Assembly (NCBI RefSeq): GCF_002893625.1
Contig: NZ_PKMZ01000010.1
Location: 1 to 64,000 of the forward strand
Length of the DNA: 64,000 nt
From: Mangrovicella endophytica
GTDB lineage: Bacteria; Pseudomonadota; Alphaproteobacteria; Rhizobiales; Rhizobiaceae
Direction of reading: 5' to 3'
Shown here: one piece after another, positions 43,895 through 53,204 of the stretch
Layout: every line of letters begins with the position of its first letter
How positions within the stretch are numbered: the stretch's first letter is position 1
Made by a program: the position numbers and the translations under genes
Notes under the pieces: model-generated
The model's input: only the letters and a program-made list of their open reading frames with translations
The model's database searches: none
What the model was told of the DNA's origin: nothing

Positions 43895-44083
43895 ATGTCG
43901 TCAGCCCTGACCTACCTTGCCCTTGCCGTCATGATCGCCGTTGCGGTCGTGCTGCTGCTCGGCCTCGTCAATATGATGCGTGGCGGTCCCGCCAGCACAT
44001 CGCAGAAGCTGATGCGGATGCGCGTTCTTCTGCAGGCGATTGCCGTGATCATCATCGTCGGCGTGCTGCTGCTCGCCCGTTGA
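43895..44083 (+). CDS. Small twin-transmembrane (HIG1-domain type) protein
   Basis: 62 residues with two helices (YLALAVMIAVAVVLLLGLVNMM, LLQAIAVIIIVGVLLLAR) and a short positive loop with RGGPASTSQKLMRMR between. This length and the QKLMRMR loop are typical of the HIG1-like twin-TM proteins that precede adenosyltransferase genes in Rhizobiales. Role unknown, possibly in respiratory-chain organisation. Confidence 0.8.
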   Translation: MSSALTYLALAVMIAVAVVLLLGLVNMMRGGPASTSQKLMRMRVLLQAIAVIIIVGVLLLAR

Positions 44084-44204
44084 GCTGCGCCGCGAAGAGG
44101 TCGCTCGCACGGCTTCCGCCGCGCGCCGGATCGACTATGGTGGCGCCGTCATCAAGACGGCCGACGGCTCTTGACGGCGTCTCATCGGGTGAGAAGGGCG
44201 GCGC

Positions 44205-44777
44205 ATGGTCCGGCTGAACCGTATCTATACGCGCACAGGCGATGCCGGCACGACGGGCTTGGGCACCGGCGAGCGACGGGCGAAATGCGACGGGCGCATC
44301 GAGGCGATCGGCACGGTGGACGAGCTGAACGCCGCCGTTGGGCTCGCGCGCCTGCATGCGAGCGCCGAGCTCGATGCCAGCCTCGCCCGTATCCAGAACG
44401 AGCTCTTCGATCTCGGTGCCGAGCTGGCAACGCCGGAAACCGACGAGCCGCCGGCTTTCGAGCGGCTGACCTTGATACCGGGACAGGTGGAGCGCCTCGA
44501 GACCGAGATCGATGCGATGAACGAGGCGCTGGAGCCGTTGCGCTCCTTCGTGCTGCCGGCGGGATCGCCCGCGGCGACCTACCTCCATCTCGCGCGGACC
44601 GTCGCGCGGCGCGCCGAGCGCGTCATGGTGGCGTTGGCTCGCCAGGACGGCGAGCGGGTGTCGGAGGTGGCGCTGCGCTACGTCAACCGTCTGTCCGACC
44701 ACCTCTTCGTCGCCGCCCGCATCGCCAATGACAACGGGCGGAGCGACGTCCTCTGGGTGCCGGGCAAGAGCCGGTAG
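44205..44777 (+). CDS. Cob(I)yrinic acid a,c-diamide adenosyltransferase, PduO type
   Basis: 190 residues. PduO-family ATP:corrinoid adenosyltransferase with TRTGDAGTTGLGTGERRAKCD (~9-29), GTVDELNAAVG and RTVARRAERVM (~129-139), the ATP/corrinoid site residues, and NRLSDHLFVAAR. It attaches the adenosyl group to cobalamin. ATG 44205 lies after GAGAAGGGC. A cobalamin-dependent enzyme is not in the window; it may serve methylmalonyl-CoA mutase or ribonucleotide reductase elsewhere. Confidence 0.9.
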   Translation: MVRLNRIYTRTGDAGTTGLGTGERRAKCDGRIEAIGTVDELNAAVGLARLHASAELDASLARIQNELFDLGAELATPETDEPPAFERLTLIPGQVERLETEIDAMNEALEPLRSFVLPAGSPAATYLHLARTVARRAERVMVALARQDGERVSEVALRYVNRLSDHLFVAARIANDNGRSDVLWVPGKSR

Positions 44778-44784
44778 GCCGCCG

Positions 44785-45507
44785 ATGGTCTTCATCCCCT
44801 TCTACGACGGCAACCGGCTGAAGCGTATCCGCTTCCAGTACGTCACGCTCGGGCTCATCGCCGCCGAGACGCTGATCTGGCTGTTCTTTGAAGCGACCGG
44901 CGAGACAGGCGCCTATCTCAGCGCTTTCGAGATCGTCTATGGCTTCATTCCGGCCGTTGCCAACGACTATGCGGTGCTGCCGGCCGACTATGCCAAGGTG
45001 CCGGCGGCGCTGACCTATGTCTCATACGCCTTTCTCCACCTCGATTTCTGGCACCTCCTGGGCAACATGCTGTTCCTCTGGGTGTTCGGCGACAATGTCG
45101 AGGACGCCTTCGGCCATGCCCGCTTCCTCCTGTTCTTTCTCCTCTGCGCCGCAGCCGGCGCGCTCTCGCACCAGTTCCTCATGCCGCGATCGGAAGCGAC
45201 ACTGCTTGGCGCATCTGCGGCGGTGTCCGGCGTCGTCGCGGCGTATCTGATGCTGCATCCGCGGGTGCGTGTCTGGGTGCTCGTCCTCGGGCGGCTGCCG
45301 CTGCGGCTGCCGGCCTGGCTGCTCTTGGCGTTCTGGATCGGTTTCCAGTTCACCATGCTGGCGCTGGGCGATGAGGAGGTCTCCTATGCGGCGCATGCCG
45401 GCGGGATCGTGGCCGGCGCGCTGCTGACGCTGGTGCTGCGGGGCAAGGGCGTGCCGCTCTTCGCCGATCCGGACGAGGCGGCCGGCGAGGCGGCGGCCGG
45501 GCCGTGA
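44785..45507 (+). CDS. Rhomboid family intramembrane serine protease
   Basis: 240 residues with about six helices. The catalytic Ser144 in LGASAAVSG and His204 in YAAHAGG are both in place, and the loop motif H-LLGNMLFLWVFGDNVEDAFGH (~90-111) is typical. It starts eight bases after the adenosyltransferase gene (ATG 44785). Substrates are unknown; in this neighbourhood it is usually conserved. Confidence 0.87.
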   Translation: MVFIPFYDGNRLKRIRFQYVTLGLIAAETLIWLFFEATGETGAYLSAFEIVYGFIPAVANDYAVLPADYAKVPAALTYVSYAFLHLDFWHLLGNMLFLWVFGDNVEDAFGHARFLLFFLLCAAAGALSHQFLMPRSEATLLGASAAVSGVVAAYLMLHPRVRVWVLVLGRLPLRLPAWLLLAFWIGFQFTMLALGDEEVSYAAHAGGIVAGALLTLVLRGKGVPLFADPDEAAGEAAAGP

Positions 45508-45657
45508 CGCCGAGGCGGTGTCATCCACGCTTCAGGCTTTGACGGCGCCTGCAAAGCGCCTTATCGCCACCTGGTGATGATGCCCGCGATCGTAGCGCGG
45601 GCAGTGAAATGAGACGGCCGCGGCGGCTGCCGGGTGCAGGAACGGGAGCAGGGTTCG

Positions 45658-46407
45658 ATGAAGGTGCTGGTCTGCGTCAAGCGCGTTGTGGACTACAACG
45701 TGAAGATCCGCGTGAAGGCGGACGGCACGGGTGTCGATCTTGCCAATGTGAAGATGAGCATGAACCCGTTCGACGAGATTGCCGTCGAGGAGGCCGTGCG
45801 GCTGAAGGAGGCCGGCACGGCAACCGAGGTGGTAGCGGTGTCGATCGGCGTCAGCCAAGCCCAGGAGACGCTCCGCACCGCGCTCGCCATGGGCGCCGAC
45901 CGCGGAATTCTCGTAAAGGCCGAAGGCACGGTCGAGCCGCTGGCGGTTGCCAAGATCCTGAAGGGCGTGGTGGGGGCCGAGCAGCCCGACCTCGTCATCC
46001 TCGGCAAGCAGGCGATCGATGACGACTCCAACCAGACCGGCCAGATGCTGGCGGCGCTGCTTGGCTGGAGCCAGGGCACGTTTGCCAACAAGATCACCTT
46101 CGCCGACGGCGGCGCCACGGTGACGCGCGAGGTCGATGGCGGTCTGCAGACGGTTCAGCTGAAGCTGCCGGCCGTGGTGACCACGGATCTTCGCCTCAAC
46201 GAGCCACGCTACGCCTCGCTGCCCAACATCATGAAGGCCAAGAAGAAGCCGCTGGAGGAGAAGAGCGCCGGCGACTTCGGCGTCGACCTGACGCCGCGGC
46301 TGCAGGTGGTGCGCACGGTCGAGCCGAAGCGCCGTGAGGCCGGCGTCCGGGTAGGCTCGGTGGACGAGCTGATCGGCAAGCTGAAGAACGAGGTCGGCAT
46401 CATCTGA
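45658..46407 (+). CDS. etfB: Electron transfer flavoprotein beta subunit
   Basis: 249 residues beginning [20 protein letters not shown], with the FAD/AMP-binding region [22 protein letters not shown] (~115-136) and [23 protein letters not shown] (~180-202), the AMP loop of EtfB. It partners EtfA and carries electrons from acyl-CoA dehydrogenases to the quinone pool. Adjacent etfA and hydroxybutyryl-CoA dehydrogenase genes support fatty-acid or butyrate metabolism. Confidence 0.92.
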   Translation: MKVLVCVKRVVDYNVKIRVKADGTGVDLANVKMSMNPFDEIAVEEAVRLKEAGTATEVVAVSIGVSQAQETLRTALAMGADRGILVKAEGTVEPLAVAKILKGVVGAEQPDLVILGKQAIDDDSNQTGQMLAALLGWSQGTFANKITFADGGATVTREVDGGLQTVQLKLPAVVTTDLRLNEPRYASLPNIMKAKKKPLEEKSAGDFGVDLTPRLQVVRTVEPKRREAGVRVGSVDELIGKLKNEVGII

Positions 46408-46508
46408 GCTCGGCCGGCGCCTCGCGCCGTGCTGCTCATGTGTCAACCGACAGGGCGGAGCGCCTTCGACCCGCTACCGCCGATGATCGAACGAACGGAC
46501 CATACGCC

Positions 46509-47438
46509 ATGACCACGCTTCTTCTTGCCGAACACGCCAATGGCGCCCTCAACGAGCAGACGGCGAAGGCGCTGAGCGCCGCAACGCAGCTCGGCGGCGA
46601 CGTTCACGTCCTCGTCGCCGGCAGCAACGTTGCCGCGATCGCTGAGGCCGCCGCAAAGCTCGCCGGCGTCGCCAAGGTGCTGACCGCTGACGCGGAGGCC
46701 TATGCCCATGCTCTGGCCGAGCCGCTGGCGGCTCTCATCGTCAGTCTCGCCGGCAGCTATGATGCGCTGGTCGCGCCATCGACCACCACGGGCAAGAATG
46801 TCATGCCGCGCGTCGCCGCGCTGCTCGACGTCATGCAGATCTCCGACATCACTGCCGTCGAAGGGCCTGATACGTTCGAGCGGCCGATCTATGCGGGCAA
46901 CGCGCTGCAGACGGTGAAGTCGACCGATCCCAAGCGGGTGATCACCGTGCGCACTGCGGCCTTTGCGGCAGCAGGCGAGGGCGGATCGGCGCCGATCGAG
47001 GCGGTCGCGGCCGCCGCCGATCCGGCGCTGTCGAGCTTTGTGGAAGCGCGGCTGGCCGAGAGCGAACGCCCCGAGCTCACCTCGGCGAAGATCATCGTCT
47101 CCGGCGGACGGGCGCTCGGCTCCAAGGAGAAGTTCGAGGAGGTGATGCTGCCGCTCGCCGACAAGCTTGGCGCGGCCATCGGCGCCTCGCGCGCTGCGGT
47201 GGACGCCGGCTACGCTCCCAACGACTGGCAGGTCGGCCAGACCGGCAAGGTTGTGGCGCCCGAGCTCTATGTCGCCTGCGGCATCTCCGGCGCCATCCAG
47301 CATCTCGCCGGCATGAAGGACTCCAAGGTCATCGTCGCCATCAACAAGGACGCCGAGGCACCGATCTTCCAGGTCGCCGATTACGGCCTCGTCGGCGACA
47401 TCTTCACCGTTGTGCCGGAACTCGCTGCCAAGCTGTGA
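46509..47438 (+). CDS. etfA: Electron transfer flavoprotein alpha subunit
   Basis: 309 residues, starting [24 protein letters not shown]. The C-terminal FAD domain has [17 protein letters not shown] (~198-214), [42 protein letters not shown] (~235-276) and [20 protein letters not shown], the FAD-binding core. 101 bp after etfB; together they form the ETF heterodimer. Confidence 0.93.
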   Translation: MTTLLLAEHANGALNEQTAKALSAATQLGGDVHVLVAGSNVAAIAEAAAKLAGVAKVLTADAEAYAHALAEPLAALIVSLAGSYDALVAPSTTTGKNVMPRVAALLDVMQISDITAVEGPDTFERPIYAGNALQTVKSTDPKRVITVRTAAFAAAGEGGSAPIEAVAAAADPALSSFVEARLAESERPELTSAKIIVSGGRALGSKEKFEEVMLPLADKLGAAIGASRAAVDAGYAPNDWQVGQTGKVVAPELYVACGISGAIQHLAGMKDSKVIVAINKDAEAPIFQVADYGLVGDIFTVVPELAAKL

Positions 47439-47587
47439 GGCATCGTCTCGGTCTTTGACCTGATCTCCTTCCGTCGTTAATGTTGCGGCGCAGCAAGGCG
47501 ACTGGAGGAGCGTCGCCCGCGTCCGCACTCGGTTAGGGCCGGCTTGATCGGCTCGACCGACCGGGCGCCGCGGAGGAGGCGGTGAGG

Positions 47588-48469
47588 ATGGACTTGCATT
47601 TCAGGACGATCGGCATCGTCGGCGCCGGACAGATGGGCGCCGGCATTGCGCATGTCGCCTCGCTGGCCGGCTTCGACGTCACCCTCTACGACCTCTCGCC
47701 CGAGCGCCTGACGAGTGGCCAGCAGCGGCTGGCAGGAACGCTCGACCGCCAGCTCCATTCCGGCAAGATCACAGAAGCCGACAAGGCTGCGGCGCTCGCC
47801 CGGGTGAAGACGGCGACCGACATTGGCGCGCTTTCGACCATGGATCTCGTGATCGAGGCGGCGACGGAAGACGAGAGCGTCAAGCGCCGGATCTTCGCCG
47901 ATCTCTGCCCGGTGCTTAAGCCTGAGGCGGTGCTCGCCACCAATACCTCGTCGATCTCGATCACCCGGCTCGCCGCAGCAACGGACCGGCCGGAGCGCTT
48001 CATGGGCATCCACTTCATGAACCCGGTGCCGGTCATGAAGCTGGTCGAACTCGTGCGCGGCATCGCGACGGACGACGCGACCTTCGATGCGGCCAAGCGT
48101 TTTGTCGCATCGCTCGATAAGGCCGCGACCGTGTCGGAGGACTTTCCGGCCTTCATCGTCAACCGCATCCTGCTGCCGATGATCAACGAGGCGATCTACA
48201 CCCTCTACGAAGGCGTCGGCTCGGTGGAGTCGATCGACACGGCGATGAAGCTCGGGGCCAATCACCCGATGGGGCCGCTGCAGCTTGCCGACTTCATCGG
48301 CCTCGATACCTGCCTGTCGATCATGCAGGTGCTGCATGACGGGCTCGCCGATTCGAAGTACCGGCCATGCCCGCTGCTGGTGAAATATGTCGAGGCCGGC
48401 TGGCTCGGCCGCAAGACCAATCGCGGCTTCTACGACTATCGCGGCGAGATGCCGGTGCCGACGCGGTAG
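47588..48469 (+). CDS. hbd: 3-hydroxybutyryl-CoA dehydrogenase
   Basis: 293 residues. N-terminal Rossmann motif GIVGAGQMGAGIAHVASLAG (~8-27); active-site His in GIHFMNPVPVMKLVELVRG (~140-158); C-terminal helical domain with LLPMINEAIYTLYEGV. NAD(P)-dependent oxidation of 3-hydroxybutyryl-CoA, part of butyrate/PHB or fatty-acid metabolism. ATG 47588 follows GGAGGCGGTGAGG; a GTG two codons earlier is possible. Confidence 0.92.
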   Translation: MDLHFRTIGIVGAGQMGAGIAHVASLAGFDVTLYDLSPERLTSGQQRLAGTLDRQLHSGKITEADKAAALARVKTATDIGALSTMDLVIEAATEDESVKRRIFADLCPVLKPEAVLATNTSSISITRLAAATDRPERFMGIHFMNPVPVMKLVELVRGIATDDATFDAAKRFVASLDKAATVSEDFPAFIVNRILLPMINEAIYTLYEGVGSVESIDTAMKLGANHPMGPLQLADFIGLDTCLSIMQVLHDGLADSKYRPCPLLVKYVEAGWLGRKTNRGFYDYRGEMPVPTR

Positions 48470-48610
48470 CACCGCCGTTGGCCCTGGCCGCTCATGGGCC
48501 ACGGCGAGGCGTCCTCCTCGGAACGATCTGCTCGGCAGGCGCTTGAAGCGAAGGTGGGTGTTACGTGAGCCGGCACGCCCGCTGCGACCGAGTGAAGAAG
48601 AAATCGTATC

Positions 48611-49360
48611 ATGCCGATCTGGTTGGAAGCGGGCTTCTGGGGCTTGGCCGGCGCGTCGTCTCTCGTGATCGGTGCCGCGCTCGCCTATTTCGTCAAACTG
48701 CCGGTCAGAGTGATCACCGGCATCATGGCCTTCGGCTGCGGTGTCCTGATCTCGGCCGTCGCCTATGACCTCATCATGGAGGGCTTCCAGAGCGCCGGCA
48801 TCGAGCCCATCATTCTTGGCGCGGTCTCCGGGTCCGTCGCCTATACGATCGCGAACTGGCTGGTCGCGCGCAGCGGCGGACATCACCGCAAGCGTTCGGG
48901 GGGGCAGCAGCAGAAGCAGGGTGAAGGCGGCGGCATGGCGATCGCCGTCGGATCCCTTCTCGACGGCATCCCTGAATCGGTGGTGCTCGGCGTCGGTCTT
49001 CTTGGCGGCGGTGGCATCAGCCTGCCGATGTTTGCGGCGATCTTCCTGTCCAATCTGCCCGAGGGCCTGTCGAGTGCTGCAGGCATGCTCAAGTCAGGGC
49101 GCAGCAAGACCTATGTCTTCGGATTGTGGGGAACCATCGCGGTCGTTTCAGGACTCGCGGCGCTGCTCGGAGCAGCCCTGCTCGGCGACGCGTCTCCGGC
49201 GCTTCTCGCCACGGTCAACGCGGTCGCTGCAGGCGCGCTTCTGACGATGGTCGCGGACACGATGATCCCCGAGGCCGTCGAAGGGGAGCGCGGCGGCACC
49301 GGCTTCCTGGTAGTTATCGGTCTCCTCGTCGCGTTCGCGCTTTCGCACAGCGGCGGGTGA
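48611..49360 (+). CDS. ZIP family metal transporter
   Basis: 249 residues, about eight helices. The ZIP core motif appears as SLLDGIPESVVLG (~117-129) and SNLPEGLSSA (~146-155), the two metal-site helices (D/E and N-E). A His-Arg-Lys/Gln-rich loop (GHHRKRSGGQQQKQGEGGG, ~88-106) separates the halves, as in ZIP carriers. It probably imports zinc or iron. No Zur or Fur site was recognised upstream by eye. Confidence 0.85.
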   Translation: MPIWLEAGFWGLAGASSLVIGAALAYFVKLPVRVITGIMAFGCGVLISAVAYDLIMEGFQSAGIEPIILGAVSGSVAYTIANWLVARSGGHHRKRSGGQQQKQGEGGGMAIAVGSLLDGIPESVVLGVGLLGGGGISLPMFAAIFLSNLPEGLSSAAGMLKSGRSKTYVFGLWGTIAVVSGLAALLGAALLGDASPALLATVNAVAAGALLTMVADTMIPEAVEGERGGTGFLVVIGLLVAFALSHSGG

Positions 49361-49501
49361 AACAGGCCGGCGCTGACTCGGCCGTTCGATTTAGGTCGCC
49401 GGAAGGAACTGAAGCATCCGCCGACGAGGCGTCTCGATCTCCTGCGCCCCGCCATAGCCATGCGAGGCAGTAGGCGCAGCTGCAGTGCTCAAGTGTCCGG
49501 C

Positions 49502-50626
49502 TCAAGCCGAACGGCGGCTCTTGCGTGCGTACAAAGCCTTGTCCGCCGTCGCGAATGCCTCCTGGAACGCCATGCCGGCCCGGTGGTGCCAGACCACGCC
49601 GCCGATGCTGCAGGCCAGATGCAGCTTCTGGCGGCGCACGATCAGCGGACTGCTAGCGAGCGCTGCCTGGATTGATGCCGCCGCCGCATTGCAGTCGTCC
49701 TGCCCCGCATCGGGCAGGATGATGCAGAACTCGTCGCCGCCGAGCCGGGCGAGCCGCGCCTCGTCGTCCAGCTGTGCCCTGATCAGGCGGGCGAAGTGGA
49801 TCAGGCATTCGTCGCCGGTGTCATGTCCGAAACGGTCGTTGATCTGCTTGAACTCGTTAAGGTCCAACGCGAGGACGCCGTGGCGTTCGGCTCGGCCGCA
49901 GGCATCCGAACTCAACCAACGTTCAAGACCGCGCCGGTTGAGAACGCCCGTCAGCGGATCGGTATCCGCCAGCGTCGCCAGCTCGTCGCGCAGATGATCG
50001 ATGGTGGCGACCGTCAGCCCAAAGTTGAGGAGAAGGCCGCTGAAGATGACGCCGAGCATCGTCAGCGCGGCGGTTGCTGACCAATCTGGCACGGGGCCGG
50101 AGCTGGCGAGGATGACGAGGTTCATCCCGATGACGACGACATGGCCCGCGATGCCGACGGCAAGGCCGCTGCAGGCGATCACCGCGCCGATCGATCCGCG
50201 ATCATGCCGGATGAGGGATGCCAGCATGGCGGCCATCGGCGCGATCTGGCTGACGGCATAGAGAAGTGCGATGAGCTCGTTGCTGGCGAACAGAGCGACC
50301 GTCAGCGCGGCGCAGGCAAGGCTTGCCGCCACCGGCAGGCCGGGCTCCGGCCGCTCGCCCTGGAAGCGCCGCAGGCCCATCCAGAACAGCCAGAAGCCGT
50401 AGACGATGAGCCCGTTGGCGAGTGCCGCGACATAGACGCCGTTCGCCCCGTACTGGAAGGGCAGCATCAACCCGCCGCCGGCCTGCACCAGGCAGGCGAT
50501 GAACCAGGTGCGGGCACTGGCAAAGCCGCGATTCTGCCAGGCGATCGCGCCCCAGACCGCGGTCAGCGAGAGCGCCAGCGCGACGATGACGACGTAAAGG
50601 GTGAAGAAATCGAGCGACTGGTCCAT
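49502..50626 (-). CDS. Membrane GGDEF diguanylate cyclase
   Basis: 374 residues. Six helices in the first ~215 residues (an MHYT-free sensor; no known domain recognised), then GGDEF (~220-370) with DPLTGVLNRRGLERWL, the substrate loop LDLNEFKQINDRFGHDTGDE and active site GGDEF. The inhibitory RxxD motif is present as RAQLDDEAR before it. Length is typical. It should make c-di-GMP; the signal is unknown. Confidence 0.85.
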   Translation of the reverse strand: MDQSLDFFTLYVVIVALALSLTAVWGAIAWQNRGFASARTWFIACLVQAGGGLMLPFQYGANGVYVAALANGLIVYGFWLFWMGLRRFQGERPEPGLPVAASLACAALTVALFASNELIALLYAVSQIAPMAAMLASLIRHDRGSIGAVIACSGLAVGIAGHVVVIGMNLVILASSGPVPDWSATAALTMLGVIFSGLLLNFGLTVATIDHLRDELATLADTDPLTGVLNRRGLERWLSSDACGRAERHGVLALDLNEFKQINDRFGHDTGDECLIHFARLIRAQLDDEARLARLGGDEFCIILPDAGQDDCNAAAASIQAALASSPLIVRRQKLHLACSIGGVVWHHRAGMAFQEAFATADKALYARKSRRSA

Positions 50627-50835
50627 GCGTGCCTGCGGCTTGGTGACGCGACACGCGTTTGCTCTACCGTTTCCCTGAAAGCATCGTGAACTTCGGCCTT
50701 AAGATCCTTCCTAACGCCATCCATTGCCGGTGGGGCATCGCCGCTCGCCGCGTCGTCAAAGGCTGCGTGCCGTTGCGAAACAAGGGGGAGCCTTCGAGGA
50801 GGCGGGACTGTATCGAGCCTTTGAACGGTGCGTCG

Positions 50836-51702
50836 TCAGTCGCGCGCCCTGTCCACGAGGCCTTCGCGGATGTGGCGCAGCATCGCTGCGGCAGCCGGCG
50901 TCGGACTGCCCTTTGGTCGATGGAGCGTAATGGCGAAGGACGGCAGTTCCGGCAGCCCGTGTTCGGCGCCGAGAATGTCGAGCCCAGACGGAATGGTGCA
51001 GGCGAGCCAGGCCGTCACAGCGAGGTCGCTGCGGACCATCGCCGTCGTCGCCTCGATAGCGCCGCTCTCGAACAGCGTGCGCCAGGCATCGCCCTGCCGC
51101 TGCAGCGCCGCCAGCACCACCGGGCGAAAGGCACAGCTTTCCGCCACCATCGAGACTGGCAGCGGCCGCCGCCGATACGCTTCGCCGGCTCTCGCCCCCA
51201 CCCAAAGCAGCCGCTCGACGCGCAGGCACTCGCCCGTCATGGCGTCAGCGGGCTCCTCGATCAGGGCGAGATCGATCGCTCCGCTGTTGAGAACGCCGAG
51301 AAGTTCGGTCGACGACGCGCAATGGAGCGAGACCTCCACCTCGGGATGGGTCTCTGCATAGGTCCGCAGCAGCGGCGCCAGCAGCGTGCCGACGAGATCA
51401 TAGGGAACGCCGATCCGCACCTGGCCCCGGACAGCGCCGGCCGTCATCTCCGACCAGATCTCGTCGTTGAGGCCGAGCAGGCGCCGCGCCTTTGGCAGCA
51501 ACTGCTCGCCCGCGGCCGTCAGCCGGATGCCGCGCCGGTCGCGCGCGAAGAGCACGGTGCCGAAGGTCTCTTCCAGCCGCTTCACCTGTTGGCTCACGGC
51601 CCCTTGCGTCCGGTGGCGGCTGTTGGCTGCCGCGGTCATGCTGGCGTGGTCGGCAACGCTGAGGAAGGTGCGGACGAGGTCCAGGTCGAGTTCGCGGGTC
51701 AT
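50836..51702 (-). CDS. LysR family transcriptional regulator
   Basis: 288 residues. N-terminal HTH (~1-60): LDLDLVRTFLSVADHASMTAAANSRHRTQGAVSQQVKRLEETFG, recognition helix TQGAVSQQVKRLEE. Substrate-binding domain from ~90. It is divergent from the LysE-type exporter, whose starts are 100 bp apart, with an inverted repeat between. It probably activates the exporter in response to its substrate, as ArgP/LysG activates lysE-type genes. Confidence 0.88.
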   Translation of the reverse strand: MTRELDLDLVRTFLSVADHASMTAAANSRHRTQGAVSQQVKRLEETFGTVLFARDRRGIRLTAAGEQLLPKARRLLGLNDEIWSEMTAGAVRGQVRIGVPYDLVGTLLAPLLRTYAETHPEVEVSLHCASSTELLGVLNSGAIDLALIEEPADAMTGECLRVERLLWVGARAGEAYRRRPLPVSMVAESCAFRPVVLAALQRQGDAWRTLFESGAIEATTAMVRSDLAVTAWLACTIPSGLDILGAEHGLPELPSFAITLHRPKGSPTPAAAAMLRHIREGLVDRARD

Positions 51703-51710
51703 ACGGCATC

Positions 51711-51750
51711 ATGGAACGTAATGCTGAGCATTATCAGCATTCGTTTCCAT
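51711..51750. promoter_or_regulatory. Imperfect 17-bp inverted repeat between lysR and lysE genes
   Basis: The left arm ATGGAACGTAATGCTGA (51711-51727) and the right arm (TCAGCATTCGTTTCCAT, 51734-51750) are inverse with three mismatches, around GCATTA. Two T-N11-A type half sites are contained. Position between divergent starts is what a LysR binding site needs. Confidence 0.6.
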
Positions 51751-51801
51751 GAAGTCTAGCGCTGCTCTAACGCTTCGGCTCCCGACGAGAGGCCGACGAC
51801 G

Positions 51802-52398
51802 ATGCTGGAGCCCTTCCTGCCGCTGCTGCTGTTCACTGCCGTTGCGACCCTGTCCCCCGGCGGCGCGTCGGCGCTCGTGACCGCCTCCGGGGCCCATTTC
51901 GGCTATCGGCGGTCGCTGCCGCTGATCGCCGGCATCGCTCTTGGGCTGGCGTCGATGGGGGCAGCCGCGGCGGCCGGGCTCGGCGCCGTCATCGAGGAGC
52001 TGCCGGCGCTGCAGCTCGCCATCAAGGCCGTCGGATCTCTCTACCTTGCCTGGCTGGCGCTGCAGCTCGCGCTCGGCGGCCCGCCGCATCTGAACCGTGG
52101 CACGGTGCGGCCGACGCGCTTCGCCGCGGGGGTCTGGCTGGTCTGGCACAATCCGAAGGGCTGGGCGATGACGACCGGTGCCGCCGCGTCCTTCGTCGCG
52201 CTTGCGGACGGGCCGGGGCGGCTCTCGGCGATTCTCGGCATCACCTTCGGCGTCGCCGCCGCAATCTCGCTGACCCTCTGGTGCATCGCCGGGCTGCTGC
52301 TCGCCCGCCTGCTGAGGCGCGACTGGCAGTGGCGTGTCGTCAACGTTGCTCTCGCCCTGCTGCTGCTCGCCTCGATCGTCCCGATGTGGCTGGATTGA
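51802..52398 (+). CDS. LysE/RhtB family amino-acid exporter
   Basis: 198 residues, six helices. The opening LFTAVATLSPGGASALVTASGAHFGYRRSLPLIAGIALG (N-terminal ~10-48; SPGG instead of the usual TPGP) and the LKAVGSLYLAWLALQLA segment (~75-91) are typical. It exports amino acids or analogues. Divergent from the LysR gene; convergent with tlpA. Confidence 0.87.
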   Translation: MLEPFLPLLLFTAVATLSPGGASALVTASGAHFGYRRSLPLIAGIALGLASMGAAAAAGLGAVIEELPALQLAIKAVGSLYLAWLALQLALGGPPHLNRGTVRPTRFAAGVWLVWHNPKGWAMTTGAAASFVALADGPGRLSAILGITFGVAAAISLTLWCIAGLLLARLLRRDWQWRVVNVALALLLLASIVPMWLD

Positions 52399-52473
52399 GC
52401 ACGGCGGCGTCGTAGGCGCTCTTGAGCGCAGCCACGATCGTGGCGCTCGCTGTGCGCTGCGAGCCTTTGGCCG

Positions 52474-53181
52474 TCAGGCCTTCGGCGCCGCCACCTGCTG
52501 CTTCAGAACCTCGATCAGCGTCAGCGCGTCGGGGCTCGCCCATTCCGCCGGTCCGCTGATCGCGGCTCGCGCACAGCCGGTTTCATCGACCAGCAGCGTT
52601 GTCGGGAGGCCGACGGCGAGACCTTCGCCCTTCAGCGTGTTGAAGACGCCCATGGACGCGTCCCGCAGGAAGGGGAGGGCCGTCAGGTTGGTTTCGGCGT
52701 AGAAGGCCTTCGGCTTGTCCGGGCCGCCCATGTCGATGTTGATCGGCAGCACAGCGAACCGGCCGTCCCCCTTCTGGCGCTCCAGCGCGTCGAGCGCCGG
52801 CATCTCCTGACGACAGGGGACGCACCATGTCGCCCATAGGTTGACGAGCAGCGCCTTGCCGGAGAAGTCGGCCAGCGTCTTCTTCGCGCCGGCCTCGTCG
52901 TCGAAGGCGAGGCTTGCGACGTCGACGGGCGCATCGAGCGCCTGCACGGCTGCGACCTCGCCGCGGGCCGCCTTGTCGAGGGCGGCGCGAGCGGCATCGT
53001 CCAGCGGGCAGCGGCCGCTCCCGCCAGTGCCGAGACCGACGGCCGCCGCCAGTTCGTTGCCAGCGCCGGTTTCCATCACGTATATGCCGGCTGCTCCTGC
53101 TGCGATGCCACTGACGAGTGCCAGAGCCGCCACGAGCGCCAGTGTCCTGCCACGCCGGGCGCTCGGATTGTCCTGTGTCAC
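52474..53181 (-). CDS. tlpA: Thiol:disulfide interchange protein TlpA family
   Basis: 235 residues, GTG start. An N-terminal membrane anchor (~13-35) is followed by a periplasmic thioredoxin fold with active site C120-V-P-C123 in [17 protein letters not shown], then [12 protein letters not shown] and the cis-Pro region VGLPTTLL. An extra Cys58 in GRCPLD occurs before the domain. Homologues reduce copper centres during cytochrome oxidase assembly. It starts 23 bp from argH, back to back. Confidence 0.88.
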   Translation of the reverse strand: MTQDNPSARRGRTLALVAALALVSGIAAGAAGIYVMETGAGNELAAAVGLGTGGSGRCPLDDAARAALDKAARGEVAAVQALDAPVDVASLAFDDEAGAKKTLADFSGKALLVNLWATWCVPCRQEMPALDALERQKGDGRFAVLPINIDMGGPDKPKAFYAETNLTALPFLRDASMGVFNTLKGEGLAVGLPTTLLVDETGCARAAISGPAEWASPDALTLIEVLKQQVAAPKA

Positions 53182-53204
53182 TGCGCAAGCCTTTCAGAGG
53201 TCCG

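Noticed and set aside
48470-48610. Hairpin after hbd (48473-48506)
   Set aside because: Stem has a bulge and no T-run; cannot be called a terminator with confidence.
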